64,000 bases of DNA from Dehalococcoidia bacterium (GCA_014239735.1 JAAZYI010000040.1:1-64000), one strand, 5' to 3'; positions 33,004 to 41,898 are shown, counted from the first letter of the stretch. The notes: generated by a model from the letters alone, not told the origin. Made by a program: numbers and translations.

Positions 33004-34779
33004 ATGATCTTTGAAGAAGAGACGATCTTTGATGACAGTGTTAATGAAATATCTTGTTTTAAATGTAATAAGGATCTAGAAAAATCTTTAGACTATAAAA
33101 ATTATAAAATTTGTCCGTATTGCAATTTTCATTTTCATATGTCTGCAAGAGAAAGGATAGCGTCCATAGCAGATAAAGGGACATTTACTGAAATATTTAA
33201 CAAAATTACAACTTCATATGACGAAATCGCAAAAGAGGAAATTAAATCATATGACGAAAAAATTAAAACTGATCAAGACAGAACAGGTCTTAACGAAGCA
33301 GTATTATGTGGAACTTCTAAAATAGGTAATCAAGAAGCAATAATAATAGCGCTTGATTTTGGTTTTTTGGGAGGAAGTATGGGGTTAATTGTTGGAGAAA
33401 AAATTGCACTTTCTTTAGAAATGGCTACTAAGAAAAAATTACCAGTAATAACTCTAATTAATAGTGGAGGAAGCAGGATACAAGAAGGTGTAATGTCTTT
33501 AATGCAAATGTCTAAAACTGTAGCTGCAGCAAATAGTCTAAAAAATGCTAAGCAGCCTTTAATATCAATTTTAAGCAATCCTTCAACAGGGCAAGTTATG
33601 GCAAGCTTTGCAGCTCTTTCTGATATTATTATAGCTGAACCAGGCGCGCATATTGGTTACTCCCCATATAGAAAACTTAAAGAAATAACTGGAACCATTG
33701 AATCAGATAAGTATCTCTCTGAAGACTTTCTAAATTCTGGATTTATTGACAATATAGTCCCAAGAAATGATCTTAAATTTGAATTAACTACATTATTAAG
33801 CGTTTTGAAGCCAACTTTTACCCTTAAGAAAAAAAGTACAAATAGAATTAGTTCAGAAATAGATTATAAAGAAATTAGTGCATCGAATTCAGTTCAGTTA
33901 TCCAGAAAGATAAAAAGGCCAAAATCAATTGATTATATCTCAAGAATATTCAGTGAATTCATCGAATTAAATGGAGACAGGTCTGGAGGCAATGACACTT
34001 CTGTAAAAATAGGTTTAGGCAATATATCGGGAGAGCCAGTGATTTTAATTGCTCAACATAGAGAAGTATTGACAAAGATGACTTCTAATAATGTCTCTAG
34101 GAACTACAATAATGAAATAATTCCTTCAGGATTTAGAAAAGCTTCAAGAGCATTAGATATAGCTCAAAAATTTAATATTCCCTGCCTATGCATAGTTGAC
34201 TCTGTATCTCCTGAATTATCATTAAAATCAGAATATGACGGGCTTGCTTTTTCGATTAGCGAATTAATTTCAAAAAAATTAAATTCAGAAAATCCTATAG
34301 TTTCAGTAATAATTGGAGAAGGGGGGAGCGAAACTGCATTAGCATTTTCTATCGCTGATTCAGTAATGATGTTAAAGAATTCTATTTTTACTCCACTAAG
34401 CCCTGAAGAAGCGGCCAAAATAAAAACTGGAGATAAGAGAAAAACAAATGAGATTTTAAAAACTATGAGATTAACTTCTGTGGACTGCTTAGATTTAGGT
34501 ATTATAGACAAAATTATTGATGAGCCAGAAGGTGGGGCTCATAGAAATCATGACGAATCTGCAAGACTATTAAAAGAATCTGTTTTAGAAGAGATAATTT
34601 CTATAAGAGATATATTCCCTAAAACATTATCAAGAAGAAGAATAAAAAAATTCAGGAAAATGGGTGAATATTCTCAGGAATACAAACCGGCTTTAACAGA
34701 AGAAATGAGAATATGGAGGACTGCTTTGACAGCAGGTGTTTCCAGTTTAAGAAGTAGGTCTAAATCGAAGGGTAAATAA
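33004..34779 (+). CDS. accDA: Fused acetyl-CoA carboxylase carboxyltransferase, beta (AccD) and alpha (AccA) in one chain
   Basis: 591 residues from the ATG at 33004. The first half is AccD-like: a four-cysteine zinc ribbon (C18, C21, C37, C40), then LINSGGSRIQEGVMSLMQM and the crotonase-fold motif LSNPSTGQVMASFA. The second half (from about residue 290) is AccA-like: SRKIKRPKSIDYI, LNGDRSGGNDTSVKIGLG, IGEGGSETALAF and a C-terminal EEAAKI with GAHRNHDESA. Together they transfer carboxyl from biotin to acetyl-CoA, giving malonyl-CoA. Separate subunits are the E. coli norm; single-chain forms are known in some phyla. AccB and AccC are not in the window. Confidence 0.95.
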   Translation: MIFEEETIFDDSVNEISCFKCNKDLEKSLDYKNYKICPYCNFHFHMSARERIASIADKGTFTEIFNKITTSYDEIAKEEIKSYDEKIKTDQDRTGLNEAVLCGTSKIGNQEAIIIALDFGFLGGSMGLIVGEKIALSLEMATKKKLPVITLINSGGSRIQEGVMSLMQMSKTVAAANSLKNAKQPLISILSNPSTGQVMASFAALSDIIIAEPGAHIGYSPYRKLKEITGTIESDKYLSEDFLNSGFIDNIVPRNDLKFELTTLLSVLKPTFTLKKKSTNRISSEIDYKEISASNSVQLSRKIKRPKSIDYISRIFSEFIELNGDRSGGNDTSVKIGLGNISGEPVILIAQHREVLTKMTSNNVSRNYNNEIIPSGFRKASRALDIAQKFNIPCLCIVDSVSPELSLKSEYDGLAFSISELISKKLNSENPIVSVIIGEGGSETALAFSIADSVMMLKNSIFTPLSPEEAAKIKTGDKRKTNEILKTMRLTSVDCLDLGIIDKIIDEPEGGAHRNHDESARLLKESVLEEIISIRDIFPKTLSRRRIKKFRKMGEYSQEYKPALTEEMRIWRTALTAGVSSLRSRSKSKGK

Positions 34780-35518
34780 ATCTCTTCAAGGCATATGAAA
34801 CGCCATCTTCGTTAATTGACTTTGTTACAAAATTAGCATGTTTTTTAATTTCATCACTCGCATTACCCATTGCTATTGAGTTTTTACAACTTTTAATCAT
34901 AGATATATCATTCATGCCGTCGCCAATAACAAATGTTTTTTCATCATATAAATTATAGAAATCTATAAAATGCTTTAATGATTTATCCTTACCAGAAAGT
35001 TCATTATGGTAATTCAAAAAATTATTCCCATTTTCATCTATAGATTTCTGACTTATTGTACCTTGTAATATTCCTAACTTAGAATTAAATAGATCCAAAT
35101 CTTCTTCTCTTTTAGATGAAACTACTATCGAAGAAATATTAGTTAAATTTCCAGGTGAATTCAGCAATGTAACTCCACCAGACACAACAAGGTAACTAAA
35201 ATTAGATATGCTAATTTCATTCAAGATTAACTCAGCTGATTTATAATTTATAAGATTTTGAAAAATTAATTTTCCGCTTCTTCCATCTATAGCGCTACTA
35301 CCATTCTCACCATATTGGGGGCCATAAAGATCTAGTATATTGGAGAATTTAAATACATCTTGTGGTCCTCTGCCAGTTACAATAGAAATTGGGATAATGT
35401 CCTTTAATTTTTTTAAATCAACAATTACTTTTTGTGAAATAAAATCATTCTTATTTAGAATAGTTCCATCCAAATCAATTAATAACCCTGATTGAAAAGT
35501 ATCTTTTTTAAAATTCAT
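34760..35518 (-). CDS. HAD superfamily hydrolase, Cof-type sugar phosphatase-like
   Basis: 252 residues. Motif I is LIDLDGTIL (nucleophile Asp15, acid Asp17), motif II lies in ISIVTGRG, motif III is near a lysine before the GDGMNDISMI motif IV. An inserted cap of the C2 type lies between motifs II and III, as in Cof, mannosyl-3-phosphoglycerate phosphatase and phosphoglycolate phosphatase relatives. Substrate not determinable. The last 20 bases overlap the end of accDA on the opposite strand, the longest tail overlap in the window. Divergent from thiG. Confidence 0.85.
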   Translation of the reverse strand: MNFKKDTFQSGLLIDLDGTILNKNDFISQKVIVDLKKLKDIIPISIVTGRGPQDVFKFSNILDLYGPQYGENGSSAIDGRSGKLIFQNLINYKSAELILNEISISNFSYLVVSGGVTLLNSPGNLTNISSIVVSSKREEDLDLFNSKLGILQGTISQKSIDENGNNFLNYHNELSGKDKSLKHFIDFYNLYDEKTFVIGDGMNDISMIKSCKNSIAMGNASDEIKKHANFVTKSINEDGVSYALKRFIYPSI

Positions 35519-35589
35519 AAAAAAAAATTCCTAATAAATTACAATAATGAAATATAATAATATTAAATATAAAAAAGTGACCGATAACA

Positions 35590-36369
35590 ATGACTGATAA
35601 ATTAATTATAGAAGATAAAGAATTAAAATCCAGATTATTTATAGGGACCGGAAAACATAGAACTTTAAGTGAATTAGAAAAATATATTTTATCTTCTGAA
35701 TCTGAGATGATAACTGTTGCTATCAGAAGATTAGACCTAGAGAATAAATCTAATGATAAAGATTTATTACAACTTCTAAAGAAATTAAAAATAAACATAC
35801 TGCCTAACACTGCAGGCTGTAAAAATTTATCCGAAATAATCCTGACTTGTGAACTTGCGAGAGAGCTCACAGAAACAAACTGGGTCAAGCTTGAGGCTAT
35901 ATTAGACAAAAAATATTTACTTCCTGACCCAATCATGACACTAGAGGCTGCTACCTCATTAATTAGCAAAGGCTTCAAGGTGTTGCCATATATCAATGCA
36001 GATCCTGCCTTAGCAAAAAGATTGGAAGATATAGGTTGTGCCACTGTAATGCCTTTAGCATCACCAATTGGATCTGGAAATGGCATAAAGAATCTAGAAA
36101 GTATAAAAATAATTATTGATCAGGCTAAAATTCCTGTTGTAGTGGATGCTGGAATAGCTGTTCCATCTGATGCCTCCAAAATGCTAGAAATAGGTGCCGA
36201 TGCTGTTCTTGTAAACACAGCCATAGCCCGGGCTTCAAAACCTTACATGATGGCTAAAGCATTTAAATTAGGTGTAGAAGCAGGCAGGAATTCTTATCTA
36301 GCAGGAAGAATTGAGTCAAAGCCTGTCGCATCTCCAAGTTCTCCAGAAATAAATTTAATAGACACATAA
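35590..36369 (+). CDS. thiG: Thiazole synthase
   Basis: 259 residues, TIM barrel. Builds the thiazole phosphate of thiamine from deoxyxylulose phosphate, dehydroglycine and ThiS-thiocarboxylate. Motifs: FIGTGKHRTL, ITVAIRRLDL, LPNTAGCKNLSEIILTCELARE, NWVKLEAILD and PLASPIGSGNGI, VVVDAGIAVPSDASKMLEIGADAVLVNTAIA (first twenty: VVVDAGIAVPSDASKMLEIG). The gap to the divergent HAD gene is only 71 bases, too short for a TPP riboswitch, and none is visible. Confidence 0.96.
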   Translation: MTDKLIIEDKELKSRLFIGTGKHRTLSELEKYILSSESEMITVAIRRLDLENKSNDKDLLQLLKKLKINILPNTAGCKNLSEIILTCELARELTETNWVKLEAILDKKYLLPDPIMTLEAATSLISKGFKVLPYINADPALAKRLEDIGCATVMPLASPIGSGNGIKNLESIKIIIDQAKIPVVVDAGIAVPSDASKMLEIGADAVLVNTAIARASKPYMMAKAFKLGVEAGRNSYLAGRIESKPVASPSSPEINLIDT

Positions 36370-36379
36370 GATATCTAGA

Positions 36380-37003
36380 GTGTTAAAGAAAAGATCAATA
36401 ACTTTAATTACTAACACTGCAATTCTAAGTCAATCTAGAACAATTAGCTTAGTAAAAGAAATTCTGCCATGCGGACTCCAAAGAATTCAAATTAGAGAAA
36501 AATCAATCCCTGAAAATATATTAGAAAAATTTGTGTCTAAATTAAGAGAATTAACATTAGGAAAATGTGAACTAATCTTAAATGGATCAATGGCATTGGC
36601 TAATAAATATCAATGTGATGGGATTCATATTTCAGATCAATCTGAATTGCCTAATATTATCAAAAAAGATGGATATTCTGGTTTAATTATCGGTAAGTCA
36701 ATCCATGAAAACTATAAAAAAGAAAGTGGGTTAGAAAATCTTGTTAATTATGTTCATTTAGGGTCAGCATTTAGAACAAAAACCCACCCAACATCTTCAC
36801 CAATAAGCCGAAATAAAATAAAAGAAATATGTGAAATCAATGGGTTGTCAGTTATATTAGTTGGAGGTATAAATACTTTTAATTTAGATAATTTAAAAAA
36901 TTACAAAATTAGTGGGATTGCTGTCATGCGCAGTCTGCTGTTAAGTAAGAATCCAGAATCTGCATATATAAATCTAGAGAAAAAATTAAATGAATCAAGA
37001 TAA
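36380..37003 (+). CDS. ThiE/TenI-family protein of thiamine biosynthesis
   Basis: 207 residues, GTG start. Overall ThiE/TenI barrel: QIREKS, CDGIHISDQSEL, IIGKSIHE, YVHLGSAFRTKTHPTSSPIS and ILVGGI. ThiE joins the pyrimidine and thiazole halves and needs Asp residues in NDR and GQxD motifs to bind Mg2+; here NDR reads NGS and the second site reads SDQS. That loss fits TenI, the thiazole tautomerase that acts right after ThiG, better than ThiE, but the TK-like FRTKTHPTS loop is ThiE-like. Lies between thiG and thiS, overlapping thiS by 14 bases. Confidence 0.8.
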   Translation: MLKKRSITLITNTAILSQSRTISLVKEILPCGLQRIQIREKSIPENILEKFVSKLRELTLGKCELILNGSMALANKYQCDGIHISDQSELPNIIKKDGYSGLIIGKSIHENYKKESGLENLVNYVHLGSAFRTKTHPTSSPISRNKIKEICEINGLSVILVGGINTFNLDNLKNYKISGIAVMRSLLLSKNPESAYINLEKKLNESR

Positions 37004-37211
37004 AAATAACACCACAGTATTCGTAAACGGCAAAGAAAATTCAATACCATTAAATTGTACAATTAATGATATGTTAAAAAAATTAAATATTAGCAACATT
37101 TCTATTGCCATTGCTGTAAATAGAAACGTTGTTCCAAAGAAGGAGCATGATACATTTATTATAGAGAACAATTCGTCTATAGAAATTATTAACGCTGTTG
37201 GTGGAGGATAG
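36990..37211 (+). CDS. thiS: Sulfur carrier protein ThiS
   Basis: 73-residue ubiquitin-fold protein that ends in VGGG; the C-terminal glycine is thiocarboxylated and supplies sulfur to ThiG. FVNGKENSIPLNCTINDML and IAIAVNRNVVPKKEHDTF are typical of the family. The start lies inside the thiE-like gene. The adenylating enzyme ThiF and the glycine oxidase/tyrosine lyase (ThiO/ThiH) are not next to it and must be elsewhere if the pathway is complete. Confidence 0.93.
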   Translation: MNQDKNNTTVFVNGKENSIPLNCTINDMLKKLNISNISIAIAVNRNVVPKKEHDTFIIENNSSIEIINAVGGG

Positions 37212-37268
37212 ACAATATGTTTAATGTAATTAATTCTGATAACCTTTAATTCTTAAGAGGCAAAGATA

Positions 37269-38000
37269 GTGAATAATAATAAAATTTTAGAGAAAATAAG
37301 AAAAAAAGAGATAGCTAATGTTGTTAGCATCAAGTCTGAAAATTTAGATATAATAGAGTACGCATCAAAACTAAATTATGACGCTATACATTTAGATGCA
37401 GAACATGGATCATTTTCTGTCGATTCTATAGAAAGAATATGCCAGCTAGCCATCTCGTGCGGCTTAACTGTTACTGCTCGTATCCATAAAGTATCAGAAG
37501 CAGAAATTAATTTATTCATCGATAGGGGCGTGCAAGGAATTATGGGTCCTCATGTTGATACATTTGAGGAAGCAAAGCTGCTGGCAGATAGTTGCTTATT
37601 CCCTCCTCTCGGTAAAAGATCTTGGGGTGGAGGAAGAGGTACGGAATTTGGAGAGCTCTCTTTTATGAATAAGCACAATAATGTATCAAATAAATTAAGT
37701 TATGCTAGTTGGGCTAATGATAATATGGAGCTCACAATTCAAATTGAATCTGTAAAAGCTGTAGAAAATTTAGACTCAATTTTGAAAGAAAAAAGAATTA
37801 ATAGAATTGCATTTGGGCCACATGATTTAGCCGCAGATTTAGGATTTCCAGGCGAACCCGATCATCCTAAAGTAATAGAGACTCATAATAAAATAGAAAA
37901 AGTAGCACGAAAAGCTGGTAAGTTAATGGTAGGTGACTATACGAACTCAATTAGATTTGAGGAGTCTGCAGTAGAAATGTTGAGTAAATTTAAGAACTAA
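37269..38000 (+). CDS. HpcH/HpaI family aldolase
   Basis: 243 residues, GTG start, with AAGAGG ten bases upstream. The class II pyruvate aldolase pattern is visible: HLDAEHGSFSVDSIERI (metal/base histidine and substrate loop), GVQGIMGPHVDTFEEAKLLA, a glycine-rich RSWGGGRGTEFG loop, IQIESVKAVENLDSIL (metal Glu) and FGPHDLAADLG (metal Asp). Relatives cleave 2-keto-3-deoxy sugar acids or hydroxy-ketodioates. Product unknown here; it would fit after a sugar-acid dehydratase such as the one at 62528. Follows thiS on the same strand and shares one base with the next gene. Confidence 0.87.
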   Translation: MNNNKILEKIRKKEIANVVSIKSENLDIIEYASKLNYDAIHLDAEHGSFSVDSIERICQLAISCGLTVTARIHKVSEAEINLFIDRGVQGIMGPHVDTFEEAKLLADSCLFPPLGKRSWGGGRGTEFGELSFMNKHNNVSNKLSYASWANDNMELTIQIESVKAVENLDSILKEKRINRIAFGPHDLAADLGFPGEPDHPKVIETHNKIEKVARKAGKLMVGDYTNSIRFEESAVEMLSKFKN

Positions 38001-38422
38001 TGGCAACTTCTAAAAAAAAGGGAATAGAATTAAGAGATGACCTAACGCTTTATAAATCTACAAAAGGAATTAGGTTTGAGAAAAATATTGAAAATAATAA
38101 TTTAATTTCTGAAATTAAATTAAATGAAATTAATGGTTATGAATTATCCTTTAGTAAGAAAGATAATTCTCAAGTAATCTGGGTAATTGCAGGATTTTTA
38201 TTAGCTGTATTAGTCTGGCAATTATCATCAGTTCCAATTATATCCATTATAGGCTCTATAATTCTTGTATTAGTGTCTTTATTCCTATCTTTAGACTATA
38301 TCTTCGCTAAAGCTAAGATTTCATTAATCTTATACATAAATGGTAAAGATTTTATAGAAGAAATAGAACATGAAAACATAGATGAAATTCAGAGCTTTCT
38401 AAGTACATTAAAGATATCTTAA
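38000..38422 (+). CDS. Unknown membrane protein, two transmembrane helices
   Basis: 140 residues, not recognised. A basic, charged N-terminal part (about 1-52, KKKGIELRDDLTLYKSTKGI) precedes two closely spaced hydrophobic helices (about 54-72 and 76-97) and a charged C-terminal part with a DFIEEIEHENIDEIQSFL stretch. The pattern of a short beta-rich domain followed by a helical hairpin resembles PH-like membrane proteins, but I cannot assign it. ATG overlaps the aldolase stop (TAATG), so it is coupled to it. Its stop shares TTAA with tsaD. Confidence 0.75.
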   Translation: MATSKKKGIELRDDLTLYKSTKGIRFEKNIENNNLISEIKLNEINGYELSFSKKDNSQVIWVIAGFLLAVLVWQLSSVPIISIIGSIILVLVSLFLSLDYIFAKAKISLILYINGKDFIEEIEHENIDEIQSFLSTLKIS

Positions 38423-39432
38423 TAACTTAAAACTGAATATACATTTAAATTATCTTCCCTGTTCAATAAATTAACCCTAGAGTTTTCAACCACAAATGAT
38501 GCAACCATTGCTCCATTATCAGTACATAATTTCTTTTCAGGAATAAATACTGGCAAATTTGATTTTCTGGCCATTTCTTCTCTAAGCCAAGTGTTGGCTG
38601 CAACGCCTCCAGTCAACACTATGCCTTTGCAATTAAATTTTATTGATGCTTCAATAGTTTTCTTTGTTAACACATCTACAACTGCTTCTTGGAAAGTATT
38701 GGATAATTTTGAAATTTTCTCATCTACCAGAGGTGATTCTGAATTAGATAAATTTAAAAATGCAGTTTTCATTCCACTGAAACTAAAATCATGTGTATTA
38801 TTCATATATGCTCTAGGAAATTTATAACTATCTTGAGACAGCATGGCCTTCTTATCAACTTCTGGACCTCCTGGAAAACCTAATCCCATTAGTCTAGCAG
38901 CTTTATCAAATGCCTCACCCGCAGCATCATCTCTAGTGCGACCTATTAATTCAAATTGAAACTTACTATCTAATTTAACTAAATCAGTATGCCCACCAGA
39001 TACGATAAGACACATCAAAGGAAATTCATTGGGAACTTCGTAAGTTTTGCCTGTTTCTTTATCTTCTTTTATCCATGCTGCAAATACATGAGCTTTAAGA
39101 TGATTTACGCCAATTACAGGCTTAGAAAGAGAAATTCCTAACCCTTTTGCATAATTTACTCCCACTATCAAAGATCCTATTAATCCAGGACCATTAGTGA
39201 CTCCAATAAGATCAATATCGTCCAATTCTGCCCCAGATTTCTCAATAACTTCGTCTACAACTTTATCTATATTTAGAATATGTTGCCTCGAAGCAAGTTC
39301 AGGAATTATTCCTCCATGCGGTCCATGAATTTTATTTTGAGAAACTATAATATTTGATAAAAGATGATTTTTCTCATCAATTAAACTAGCTGAAGTTTCA
39401 TCACAAGATGTTTCAATACCTAAAACTAACAT
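38419..39432 (-). CDS. tsaD: tRNA threonylcarbamoyladenosine transferase TsaD
   Basis: 337 residues. Adds threonylcarbamoyl to A37 of tRNAs that read ANN codons, with TsaB and TsaE. The N-terminal LGIETSCDETSASL, the metal-binding HxxxH in NHLKAHVFA, SGGHTDLV, DDAAGEAFDKAARLMGLGFPGG and the C-terminal GGVAANTWLREEM with DNGAMVA are all standard. No TsaB or TsaE gene is adjacent. Confidence 0.97.
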   Translation of the reverse strand: MLVLGIETSCDETSASLIDEKNHLLSNIIVSQNKIHGPHGGIIPELASRQHILNIDKVVDEVIEKSGAELDDIDLIGVTNGPGLIGSLIVGVNYAKGLGISLSKPVIGVNHLKAHVFAAWIKEDKETGKTYEVPNEFPLMCLIVSGGHTDLVKLDSKFQFELIGRTRDDAAGEAFDKAARLMGLGFPGGPEVDKKAMLSQDSYKFPRAYMNNTHDFSFSGMKTAFLNLSNSESPLVDEKISKLSNTFQEAVVDVLTKKTIEASIKFNCKGIVLTGGVAANTWLREEMARKSNLPVFIPEKKLCTDNGAMVASFVVENSRVNLLNREDNLNVYSVLSY

Positions 39433-39451
39433 AATTAAAGTTAAATATTCA

Positions 39452-39480
39452 TTACTATTAAGAGATTGTTATTGTATAAT
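39452..39480 (+). promoter_or_regulatory. Candidate promoter of the zinc-ribbon/ctaAB run
   Basis: Perfect TATAAT at 39475-39480, with a weak TTACTA 17 bases upstream (39452-39457). It lies in the divergent gap between tsaD and the zinc-ribbon gene, whose ribosome-binding site AAGGAGGT is at about 39500. Confidence 0.45.
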
Positions 39481-39514
39481 TAAAATACATTAAAAATAAA
39501 GGAAGGTGGAAATA

Positions 39515-39730
39515 ATGTCAGAACAATTTCCAAATTGTAATAAATGTGATAATCCTGATGCTGTGTTGGTACCATTATCTGACTTTGGTGGAGGTGGCGC
39601 ACCAATACACTATAAAGCTTGGGTTTGCACAAATGAAGAATGCGGGTTTAACTTAAAAATCAGAAATGGTGATGTACTCGTAAACGAAGTTATTTCAGAT
39701 GGCTCTCAAAGAGAGAGAAGAGATAGATAA
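39515..39730 (+). CDS. Small zinc-ribbon protein, function unknown
   Basis: 71 residues from the ATG at 39515, preceded by a strong AAGGAGGT; a TTG nine bases earlier would add three residues. Two cysteine pairs (CNKC and, after a Gly-rich loop GGGGAPIHYK, CTNEEC) should bind one zinc; the end is charged (GSQRERRDR). Reads like a transcription-factor-type or ribosome-associated zinc ribbon, but there is no clear family. Twelve bases before ctaA. Confidence 0.8.
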   Translation: MSEQFPNCNKCDNPDAVLVPLSDFGGGGAPIHYKAWVCTNEECGFNLKIRNGDVLVNEVISDGSQRERRDR

Positions 39731-39741
39731 AATAATAAGAA

Positions 39742-40683
39742 ATGGTTTCTATCTCATTTCAGAAAGCAAGCTTTCTATTTAATAAAAGATTCCTGAAGCT
39801 ATTAATTATATTTTCGATAGTTGATTGTATTTTTCAAATAAGTTTAGGCGGGTTTGTAAGAGTAACAAGCTCAGGGTTAGGTTGTCCTGACTGGCCATTA
39901 TGTTATGGGAAAATAATCCCTCCTATGAATTATCACACTCTCATAGAATGGGGGCACAGAACAAGTGGAGCAATACTAGGATTATCTATATTAATGATTA
40001 ATTTATTTGTGTTTTTATATCAGAGAAAAAACAAATTATTAATAATTATGTCTGTCACAAGTCTATTTCTAGTTATATTGGTTGGGGGGATAGGAGGTGC
40101 AGTTGTGCTGACTGAATTAGAGCCTTCTCTAAGAACTCTGCACTTATTCTTGGCTCAAATAATAATTTTTACTTTAGGAATATCATTAATTTCTTTATAC
40201 ATTCCTAACGATGCATCATATAAAGATATGTGGATTTTAGATAGATATTCAATAATAGTTGGGGTAGTAGCAATAACAATAATTATGGCTTTGTTAACAG
40301 GCTCATACGCAGTATGGAAAGGTGCAGGAACAGTATGTTCTTCTTGGCCTCTATGCACTTCTGTATCTATTCTTCCTAAATCTGAATTAGGATGGATACA
40401 CATGATACACAGAATAACATCATCTTTTGCTGGGATACTTGGATTATATGCATTTTATATTATTTTAAGAAACAATTTTGGAAGATCAATAATGATAATA
40501 TCTGCTTTTTCATTATTAATGATAATCATACAAATAATTCTAGGAGCCCTAAACCCTTGGACTAAATTTGAAATATGGACAAGAGTATCTCACTTAGGCA
40601 TATCAAGCGTATTATGGGGCTCAGTATCTACTTTATTTTGTCTTTTAACCCTAGATATATTTAGATCAAGGATAAAAAATTGA
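39742..40683 (+). CDS. ctaA: Haem A synthase (COX15/CtaA)
   Basis: 313 residues with about eight membrane helices. Oxidises the C8 methyl of haem O to make haem A for aa3-type cytochrome oxidases. The conserved haem-ligand regions are visible: IEWGHRTSG (His), LRTLHLFLAQ (His), IHMIHRITSSFAG (His) and RVSHLG, plus the cysteine pairs in SSGLGCPDWPLCYGK and CSSWPLC. The second gene, ctaB, overlaps by four bases. Together they indicate aerobic respiration with haem A or O. Confidence 0.95.
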   Translation: MVSISFQKASFLFNKRFLKLLIIFSIVDCIFQISLGGFVRVTSSGLGCPDWPLCYGKIIPPMNYHTLIEWGHRTSGAILGLSILMINLFVFLYQRKNKLLIIMSVTSLFLVILVGGIGGAVVLTELEPSLRTLHLFLAQIIIFTLGISLISLYIPNDASYKDMWILDRYSIIVGVVAITIIMALLTGSYAVWKGAGTVCSSWPLCTSVSILPKSELGWIHMIHRITSSFAGILGLYAFYIILRNNFGRSIMIISAFSLLMIIIQIILGALNPWTKFEIWTRVSHLGISSVLWGSVSTLFCLLTLDIFRSRIKN

Positions 40684-41549
40684 GTATTGAACAATACATA
40701 AGAGACTACACAACTTTAACTAAACCCAAAGTTAATCTTCTTCTAGTAATAACAGCCCTGTCAGCAATCTTTCTTGCGAGTAATAATTTACCAAGCTTGC
40801 AAGTTTTAGTAGCTGTTATAGTTGGTGGGACTTTAGCTTCTGGGGGAGCTGGCGCAATAAATCATTCAATTGATAAAGAGATTGATAATACAATGAAAAG
40901 AACATCTAAAAGACCAGTTGCAGGAGATAGAATAAGCAGAACTAATGCATTAATATTTGGAATAACTTTAAACATTCTTAGCTTTTTAATTCTATTCTTT
41001 CTAACCAATCTATTAGCAGCCCTAATGGCTATATCAGGAACTTTATTTTATATATTAATTTACTCACTTTGGCTTAAGAAAAAAACTATTCATAATATAG
41101 TTATTGGAGGAGCTGCTGGTTGCTTTCCACCTTTAGTTGGTTGGGCAGCTGTTACAGGAAATCTATCATTATCTGCATGGTACCTATTTGCTATCATTTT
41201 CTTTTGGACTCCCCCTCATTTTTGGGCCTTAGCAATGCTAATGAAAGATGATTATTCTAAGGCAGAAATACCAATGTTGCCTTCAGTTGTAGGTATTGAT
41301 GCTACTTTCAAACCTATGATGCTACATACAATTACTCTAGTATTACTCACACTAACTATGGCATTTATTAACGATAAGCTAGGTTTGATATACTTAATAT
41401 CCTGCTCAATCATAGGAATTTATTATATTTACATCACATTCAAAATCTCAAAAGAATATACTAAAGAACAAAACCTAAAGGTATATAAATTTTCTTTGCT
41501 ATATATGATGGTGTACAGCTTTATAGTAATAGCAGATTCTTTAATTTAG
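40680..41549 (+). CDS. ctaB: Protohaem IX farnesyltransferase (haem O synthase)
   Basis: 289 residues, UbiA-type membrane prenyltransferase with about eight helices. Transfers farnesyl to haem b, giving haem O, the CtaA substrate. The first Asp-rich motif is NHSIDKEIDNTMKRTSKRP and the second region includes TPPHFWALAMLMKDDYSKAEIPMLP (first part TPPHFWALAMLMKDDY). Start is a TTG overlapping ctaA. Its end overlaps rplT on the opposite strand by nine bases. Confidence 0.96.
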   Translation: MSIEQYIRDYTTLTKPKVNLLLVITALSAIFLASNNLPSLQVLVAVIVGGTLASGGAGAINHSIDKEIDNTMKRTSKRPVAGDRISRTNALIFGITLNILSFLILFFLTNLLAALMAISGTLFYILIYSLWLKKKTIHNIVIGGAAGCFPPLVGWAAVTGNLSLSAWYLFAIIFFWTPPHFWALAMLMKDDYSKAEIPMLPSVVGIDATFKPMMLHTITLVLLTLTMAFINDKLGLIYLISCSIIGIYYIYITFKISKEYTKEQNLKVYKFSLLYMMVYSFIVIADSLI

Positions 41550-41897
41550 ATCAGATTTAACTTCTTGGACTATTTTTTCAAAAGCACTGAAATCATTAAA
41601 AGCAAGTAAAGATAGGGATTTCCTATTTAATTCTATATTAGACTCTTTCATTCCATGAATTAATTTTGAATAGCTTATCCCACATTTTCTAGCAGCTGCA
41701 TTTACTCTGGTTATCATTAAAGACCTCTGATCTCTTTTTTTGGATCTTCTATGCGCAGTGCTATAAGCCAAGGCATGAATGAGAGATTCTTTAGCTACTT
41801 TAAATCTTCTATGTCTAGATCCAGCATGCCCTTTTACACTATCTAAAATTTTCTTATGTCTTCTATGGGTAGTGAACCCACCTTTTACTCTAGCCAT
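41541..41897 (-). CDS. rplT: Large ribosomal subunit protein L20
   Basis: 118 residues, basic. MARVKGGFTTHRRHKKIL, then GSRHRRFKVAKESLIHALAY and RLMITRVNAAARKCGISYSKLI-type sequence (here SLMITRVNAAARKCGISYS) are characteristic. Directly after rpmI in infC-rpmI-rplT. L20 represses this operon in several bacteria; I did not find a convincing repressor-binding pseudoknot by eye. Confidence 0.98.
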   Translation of the reverse strand: MARVKGGFTTHRRHKKILDSVKGHAGSRHRRFKVAKESLIHALAYSTAHRRSKKRDQRSLMITRVNAAARKCGISYSKLIHGMKESNIELNRKSLSLLAFNDFSAFEKIVQEVKSDLN

Positions 41898-41898
41898 C

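Noticed and set aside
35519-35589. Possible TPP riboswitch before thiG
   Set aside because: Only 71 bases of A/T-rich DNA in a divergent gap, with no conserved TPP-box sequence such as CUGAGA.
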